Shown: positions 57,428 through 64,000 of the stretch, piece by piece
Numbering within the stretch: the first letter of the stretch is position 1
How the letters are laid out: every line of letters begins with the position of its first letter
Assembly (NCBI GenBank): GCA_015680905.1
Contig: CM027381.1
Coordinates: 89,677,501 to 89,741,500, forward strand
Direction: 5' to 3'
DNA length: 64,000 nucleotides
Source of the DNA: Coptis chinensis
Lineage: Eukaryota; Streptophyta; Magnoliopsida; Ranunculales; Ranunculaceae
Notes under the pieces: model-generated
Told to the model about the DNA's origin: nothing
Seen by the model: only the letters and a program-made list of their open reading frames with translations
Databases searched by the model: none
Position numbers and translations under genes: made by a program

Positions 57428-59420
57428 TAAGATCAGAGCTCTCTTTCTACCTCCTTGACTCCTCATTGATTTTCGGCATTTAACAGTTTAAAGGATATAA
57501 AACCTACTAAAAATTTGAGTACAATTACTGATGTAGTGTGTTTTCTTTTACTTTTTCATCAAAACTAGAGCCATTTTTCAGTTTTTCTTTGTTGTATGTC
57601 TGCGTTACAGCTGAGAAACTGTGGCCAACTAGACTGAAAACGAGTGAGAGGCAAAGTAAATCAACTGGAAATTTTATGTAACCCCCCTGAGATTAGTTCG
57701 TGTAACCCCACCTTAGATGGCATGGTTACAAACTCCAACTTGGATTGAAAAATCTGTTTCTGTATATGTGGTTTACTCTGCATGTGGAGGCAAAAGACTT
57801 CAAGGGTCTCCTCCTCGCCAAATGCTTAGAGATGACTGATCTAGAAGATTAATAAGTGCAAAATACTTCATAGGTTTTCATTCTTTTCACCTATCCTGTT
57901 ATGTTAAGAGTCCAAAACCCTCATGACTTTTTGTATGCGAATTAGGGAGTGGTAATTATTGAATATTCTTCTTAGTTCAACCTTTCTGTTTTTGGTCATC
58001 CCATTACATGTAGGTTGTTGTATTGATGTTTAGGGGATATATTTCCTAATAAATCTAAGTTCGCGTCCTTTTGCTGGACATGTGAGAAATATTTTAGTTG
58101 ATGTGAGGCTGGGAATTGGCTTCTACCTACTGTATTTATGATTGTCATTTTGAAAACTTAGTTGAGTTTCTTAAGTACATGCAATTCTATATTATTTTTA
58201 TGGATATGTACCCTTACTCACTTAGTTTTGTTTAAATTTTACTTATGCAAAGCATCAATGATTGATATTCATAAGCCATCTACTTGGGTTGGAAAAAGTG
58301 TTATTAAAATCACTAAGAAAAAAATACATTATTCTAGACTTGAAACAGGTTGGTCTGAAAAAAATGTTAATTACAATGTCTTACCTTATCGAATTTAAGT
58401 TCCATATGTCGTGTTTTTTCTTGCAAGTTTATTTATCTCAATATAATGATATATCGTAATAATATTAGCATGCATAGTACCCTAAAAAAGTTTTGTCCAT
58501 TATTTGTTGTTGGAAGTCTGCCCTTGCAGATTGGCTTTGAAACTTAGTAGCACTACTAAATGGTATTGTTACTGTTTTGAGATGAAGCAGGCCTATAAAA
58601 GTCATAATCCCTTTCTCCCAAAATCAATCACCCATTGGCATTTCCATTAATGAAAAAAGAGGAATCTCACTCAATGGTAATAATGATTAATCTATATATT
58701 TCAAGGTTACGTTTTTATATTGGTTCTTTCTTCTTCTTCTTCTTCTTCTTTTCTTTGAGGTTTCTTATTTTTCTCCATCACATCCTTTTTCCTAATTAGA
58801 TGATGGTCTCAACTAGAAAATGTTTCACATAAATTACGATGGTCGCAACGTAATTGCAAATGTAAGTTGTCATTTTAGTACCAATGTTCTGGACTATTTT
58901 TGTCTATGGGCAACGTATTGGAATTGTACTAATATTAATTTTAAAAAAGTTGGATGTGATGGTCGTCATGATCTCATGCAACTCATATTTGACCTTTTCA
59001 AAGTGTGTATAAAGCTTTTCAATTAGGTTTATTTCTTATTATGTTCTTTCTTAACTTTCTTTACAAGCGTTGGAAAATCTAGACAACAATTGAAATATCT
59101 CTGTCTCAGTTACAAGATAACTTTATGCCTGCCACCAAGCAAGTGCGCCCTTCTAAACTACAAGGTTATATAATTGCAATAAGGTTACCTAACGATTCCA
59201 ATTTAGGCTGCGCGATGACCTTCGAGGGTTCACTAAGCTAGCTAACAACATATCAAGTAACGGTAACATAGCTAGCACTGTCGACATTCGCAACTCAGGT
59301 TATAATTTATCCTTATTATAAATGTTGGTATTTTTCTTTTCAATCAGTGGTTGCCTTCCTATTGATTTTAATTATCATAATTGAATGGTTTTTAATTATG
59401 TTTTATCAATTCTCATGTAG
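57428..59420. other. AT-rich DNA, no gene recognised
   Basis: Contains a (TTC)n tract at about 58728-58750. An open frame at 58820-59026 (+) has no known motif. Confidence 0.4.
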
Positions 59421-60231
59421 GAGGGAGCCGTTGGAGTTTCTTTTTGCGCACACGAGAAATCAGGTAGGGGTGCAAACGGATAGGTTCAGATTCGGATATG
59501 CCTGTATCCGAATCCGAATTCAAAAATTTATACCGATATCTGAATCCAAATCCAAATCCAACGGATATTAAAAAATTTATCCAAATCCGATTTCGGATAT
59601 CTGAATCAAATATCAGATAATATCCAATCCGAAAATTAATATTAATTAAAATTTTATTTGCTTTGAATAATTCATTTTACCACTATAAAAACTATTATAA
59701 ATATATATATTTGTCATTTATTATTATTATTTTGTTATTATAGTTTTATATTATTAGTTTATGATTTTATATAATATTTTATACAATAATAAATAAATAA
59801 ATAAATTATATATAATAAATATTAATTTTTAAATCGGATCGGATATTTTCGGATGCGGATATGGCAGTATCCGAATCCGTATCCGAAACCAGTTCGGCCA
59901 TAAAAAATTATCCGAATCCGATATCCGAAATTTTCAGATAATATCCGATTTTTCGAATATGAATTCGAACCATATTCGAATATTTGGATATCCACTTACA
60001 CTCCTAAAATCAGGGGACAAAAAATGGAAACAAAACCTACAAAGAATCCACGGTAAGCAAAACACTACCTAATAAGTAATAGCCCACTGTATTTCTTCCC
60101 AAAACCCGTAATTTTTCTGCCTCTCCCATCCTGTGAATATTAATCTACTGATAATTAACTTGATAATGGTGGGCTTAAATATTCACGTATAACTTGCAGG
60201 GATTGAACACACTGCTTCCATAAATCACGAG
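59421..60231 (+). pseudogene. Two coding-like exons, the first split by a MITE
   Basis: After CTCATGTAG, the sequence 59421-59464 joined to 60015-60052 reads EGAVGVSFCAHEKSGDKKWK, then QNLQRIH, when the MITE and one duplication copy are left out; it ends at a CCACG|GTAAGC donor. The next block, 60200-60231, follows TTGCAG, continues in phase (GIEHTASINHE) and ends CACGAG|GTAAAA. Matching phases and splice signals suggest real former exons. I do not recognise the family; the lectin-kinase fragment lies 220 bp downstream. Confidence 0.4.
59465..60006. mobile_element. hAT-like MITE with perfect 8-bp target duplication
   Basis: The ends TAGGGGTGCAAACGGATA and the inverse of TAGGAGTGTAAGTGGATA form terminal inverted repeats. 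AAATCAGG flanks both sides (59457-59464 and 60007-60014), a perfect octamer. The interior consists of ATCCGAATCCGAAT-type words on both strands around an AT-rich core, giving a long imperfect hairpin. No ORF; it depended on a hAT transposase. Confidence 0.93.
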
Positions 60232-60399
60232 GTAAAAACAAGTTTTTTATTTTTTATTTTATTTTTCCAACTTTGCGTTTTTGGTTGTGGGTTTTCTCTT
60301 CTTTGATAGAGTTTTTTTTTTAGTTGTCATGATTGCATCTGTTGACAGGTTTGAACTTGCATCACTAAATAATTGTGCCATTACTTAATTGCACATTAG

Positions 60400-60642
60400 T
60401 CATCGAAATTTGAACACTTTAACTTAAGCCTCTAAAAGCTTGCAATATACTACTAGATGGTGAAACAAACCCAAAGTTAGGAGACTTCGACCTTAGTAAA
60501 TTATGTGATCATGGAGTTGATCCTCAAACTTCTCGCCATGCAGGTACTCTCAACTATATTGCACAAGAACTTGCTAGAACTAGCAAAGCAAGTACACATA
60601 CTGATGTGTATCTATTTTGAGCATTTCTCACTGCCGTTCCAA
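60400..60642 (+). pseudogene. Lectin-type receptor kinase, kinase-domain fragment
   Basis: A catalytic-loop remnant HRNL (near 60400) is followed after a frame change by KACNILLDGETNPKLGDFDL, LCDHGVDPQT, HAGTLNYIAQELARTSKAST and HTDVYLF, ended by TGA. The order matches the activation segment of L-type lectin receptor kinases (HRDIKPANVLLD, GDFGLARLYDHG, GTMGYLAPELARTGKAST, TDVFAFG). HRD is changed to HRN and the magnesium-binding DFG to DFD, so the fragment would be inactive even if translated. No lectin or transmembrane part was found. Confidence 0.8.
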
Positions 60643-63600
60643 ATCAAGGTACGCATCTTCTTCTTTCTCTCCAAAATTTATGTTTTGTAATTAAACCAAC
60701 ATGTTTAATCAGGGTATTCACATTCTCTAGCTTCACTAAAGTGTTTTTTTTTTATTGGAATTGATTGGATTTTTGAACTTTTAGGATTTATTTGGGTTCT
60801 TAAAAATGAATAGAAAATGGAACATTTAGATCTAACATATAAAGAATTGGGATTTTAGTGCTATGTTGATTTTGTTTGGGAGTGTCTAAGTTGTGGGTCA
60901 CTTAGGGTTATCAAGTCATTGGAAATAAAGGAATTGGATTACCGTATCCCTATCGAATGAATAGAGGAGTGTTATCAAGTTTTGAAATACACTAATGTAT
61001 ATAACGTACATTCAAATTCTTTTATTTATTTTTATCACTTATCAATGCATCAGAAAGTGGAGAAAAAAACTGGCGAAAGAAAAACGGGTTGCTCCAAGTC
61101 TCCAACTCAAAATGGAAAGCTAAAGCACCCTAAACCCAAAAACCCCACGACTAAAAACCAAAATAGTTGCTTGACCCATCCCCTCCATGAAGATTAATCT
61201 GTTGGGAGATGGTAAGAAACAATCCAACCAAAGTTTTTCATTTAATTTAATTTTATTTGTGGTTCTCTCTCTTTACTATGTTCTCTCTCTTTGTTCATGT
61301 AGTAATATAATTGAATTATGACTATTAAGGTGTTGATGAATAATCTATAACAACTTAGATTTATTATTATTAATTAATCTCATCCACATTTTATTTAGAG
61401 TGAGGATTAATAGGACTAGCTGCTGCAACTGTTGGTTTAATAATGGAAGCTGCTCAACATCTCAAGGTATTTTTGTATTATTATTAATTACTGGACATCA
61501 ATCTATACACTCGCTCATTTTCTTTGTGATTGTAAAATTAATGGTAACATCTTCATCTCTTTAATAATGACTACTCTTTAATATTCTGCGTGTCTTATCT
61601 CATCTAGACGTATGTGTTGTTATTCAAATCACTTTAGACTAGGCAAGGTTGCCTCAGGCCCTAATAGTTTAAGGTAATCCAACTCAATGAGTCTTATTCA
61701 CCTTAAGGATTTTATCAATACCTGCACAAAGAACCAAAAAAGTCTAAGATTTTGAGGCACTATGGGTTGAGTTGTTCATTCAACTTTTCTTCTTTAGGGG
61801 AATAACTGGATAAGTATACACTTGATTGGCTGATATTAGGTTCTAACCTTTGAATAATATGCTTCTCTAATGGATGTCTCTGTCAAAGTCTCAACATACG
61901 GGCTTGGCAAATTGGAGATAAGCTCTGATAGTCTTTAAGCCAACAACAAATTGCGTTAGCTATGTTTCAGCCTCTTGCTTGAAGACAATAACTATCTGAA
62001 CGTGAAACCTTAGGAAGGAGTAAGGATCTATAATAGCACTGTCAATTCTTTTTCCATCTTAAATATACCACACACTTGAATACGAAATTCAGTAGTTGGG
62101 TTGGAGGTAATAATCTGTGTACTTATCGTACGCTCGATGACATTGTTATATACACCAAACCTTTTTTTTCATATGCCGACTTCCAAAACTTCAATATTTA
62201 GCTATGTTGTTTTGAAAGTATCTCATGGAAAGGCGACAAAGATAGTTGAATTGGAAGTTCATGCCAAAGAAATCATCATGCTTTCAATATCCTACTGGTT
62301 ACTGCTAGATATGATTTGTTGTTGGTGATGCAAATGTTGTGAGGTATTACCAAAGAAATCTTAATGCATGATGTTTAGGCGTGAGTAGTTCTTTTAGTGT
62401 GTTTTGAGTTGATGTAAACTGTTCTTAGGTAAAGAACATTTCCAAATTTAACACCAATGTTTCTATCTAACACATTGAGATACCCCCATAGCACATCGAC
62501 AATCCTTTGGTAAGAAGTAGCACATAAGATTCTTTTTAGGCAACATTTTCTTACTTAGATTACTAATACATTGCACTTATTATTGGATTTCTTGGACTTC
62601 TTATCATAATATTGTATATTCTTGAGTTATTATTCGATTGCTCTACTTTTATTTATTATTATTGTTATTTTTTTTTCCTGATAGATTGATTTGTTGCTTT
62701 TAGGTATCATAAAGCGGGGAGTGTGGGACGACGCTAGGCATACTGCTCACCTTAAGCTGTTGTAAAGTTGTGTACGAGCTTAGGGTCATCTTGGTTTCCT
62801 TCATTGGGAATGCTCATTTCCTTAATAACATCACGACCGAAAAACATCTTCTGTTGTATCATTTCAAAAAATATTGACAAACTAGGTGGGTATGTAAAAG
62901 ATATTCTTTGTTTTCCATCACTTCGGCATGTATCAAAAAAAATATTGTGACATTTCATTTTGTTGCTTAGTCTCAATTTTTTACAATACAAGTAAAGTGT
63001 GGTATACCACTGTAGACATCAACTATGGATCAAACGCTCCTTTTGGGAATGTTCATGCATGTCCCTAATAGTCGCCTAATTGTCTGAATTCTTTGCTGAT
63101 TATATTTTTGATAATATACTGTATACGTACTAATTTAAAGGAGTATATATGTTTGAAGTTTCTTGCTGAATGACAAGTAATCAGTCCATAAAATTGCAAA
63201 ATTGAATTTCCATTCCTTTTTTGTAATAAATTTCTTTCAATTGAAAAGGAAATTTAACTAAAACATGTGACCAAGATAAGACGTGAGCTAAAAAAAATAT
63301 CAAGTAAAAAATATCAAGGACAATTCGTGCCAAAAAAATCTAAAAGAACTTAAAGCGAGCTATCTGTTGTTGTATTGCTTTTCATTGATTCAAAATTGCT
63401 TAATTGCAGACCTAATGAAATGAAGAGTCTTTACTGAGAAAACTCTTAGATTTTATTTGGCTTTGCCTTATGTAGTTAAGCCTTTATATTGACAATACAT
63501 TAAATCTTTATACCTTGGCGTAGCCTTATGCAGACCTTGCATAGTTTTCTTTTTAAAGAATCACTCAGATTCTAAGAGCAAACCAAACAAGGATCGGAGA

Positions 63601-63770
63601 AAGAAACACAAATTCAAATCTCCCTGTCACAATAGGATGACTCTTAGAGAGAGTTTGACCAAGCAACCAACTAATGTAATGGATTCTCAGTATATTTGTG
63701 TTAAGCTTTGCATCTCTAGCTAATGGAACAAATTGAGCACTATACGTTTTTCAGAGTTAACTAACCTCAT
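60643..63770. other. AT-rich DNA, no gene recognised
   Basis: One patch at about 61403-61468 (+) reads GLIGLAAATVGLIMEAAQHL and ends CAAG|GTATTT, possibly a former exon of unknown origin. Otherwise only short open frames without motifs. Confidence 0.4.
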
Positions 63771-63774
63771 AGAA

Positions 63775-64000
63775 ATAATTAACGAGAATCGGGAAAGGGA
63801 TGCAATTGCATTGAACTATCTAATTAATATGAATTCAGAAAATAGATGCAAATGCATTGAACTCAACGAATTAATGAAAAATCGGAAACTGGATGCAAAT
63901 GCATCGAATTAACCTCAATCAATAATTAACGGGAAATCGCAAACTGGGTGCAACTCCATCGAACTAACTTCAAAAAACAATCAACGAGAAATCAGAAACT
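63775..64000. repeat. Degenerate tandem repeat at the window end
   Basis: Units of about 46-57 bp, each with AATCGGAAA(C/G) then GGATGCAAATGCAT(C/T)GAA(C/T) and a TTAATCAA-like spacer, start near 63783, 63830, 63876 and 63935; a further unit begins near 63985 and runs out of the window. Confidence 0.75.

Noticed and set aside
58820..59026. 68-codon plus-strand frame (MFHINYDGRNVIANVSCH...)
   Set aside because: No motif, no splice context, AT-rich surroundings; treated as chance.
1..64000. tRNA, rRNA, snoRNA or microRNA genes
   Set aside because: I looked for B-box-like GGTTCGAATCC and conserved tRNA starts and saw none; RNA genes without strong sequence words could be missed by eye.

Overview
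The window is plant nuclear DNA, almost certainly from a eudicot. It is AT-rich, its genes carry introns, and it is crowded with plant transposable elements. Only two genes look intact. One is a six-exon plastidial pyruvate kinase alpha-type gene (21264-25469, +). The other is translation elongation factor eEF2 (34560-37091, -), with an uninterrupted 843-codon coding sequence and an intron in its 5' leader. The rest is transposons, gene fragments and long non-coding stretches, so the genes do not form one pathway. I read by eye only; family names rest on motif recognition.

Layout. 1-6.7 kb: non-coding repeat-like DNA and a C-terminal fragment of an O-fucosyltransferase-like gene (4.1-4.9 kb, -). 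6.8-20.7 kb: one LTR retrotransposon with recognisable LTRs, a decayed gag, a tandem array of about 150-bp units and a spliced antisense ORF. A hAT element (10775-17518, terminal inverted repeats and near-perfect 8-bp target duplication) sits inside that antisense ORF, and the hAT is itself split by about 3.3 kb of non-coding DNA: three insertion levels. 21.3-25.5 kb: pyruvate kinase, including a GC-AG intron and a MITE in the same intron.

26.4-33.9 kb: remnants of a tandemly duplicated F-box-associated gene. One copy is hit by a 5'-truncated LINE with a 16-bp target duplication. Between the copies lies a 3.2-kb TIR element with TAA target duplications, carrying a decayed plant-mobile-domain (PMD) gene and arrays of palindromic CCGCGTGG motifs. 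34.5-37.8 kb: eEF2, with a telo-box and site II-like promoter and a leader intron holding repeated CAG|GTTGG sites. 39.9-45.1 kb: a Mutator-like element with about 240-bp TIRs and a perfect 9-bp target duplication, carrying a decayed mudrA and an intact GRF zinc-finger ORF; it landed in a LINE RNase H domain. 45.9-46.3 kb: a solo LTR with a perfect 5-bp duplication.

48.6-52.0 kb: a poly(A)-tailed reverse-transcriptase element with an N-terminal zinc finger, a CCHC finger and a C-terminal restriction-like (PD-(D/E)xK-type) endonuclease domain. This architecture is unlike the L1 and RTE LINEs usual in flowering plants and is the most unusual system here. 53-64 kb: fragments of an LRR receptor kinase and a lectin-type receptor kinase, a hAT MITE inserted in a coding-like exon, long featureless AT-rich DNA and a short tandem repeat at the window end.
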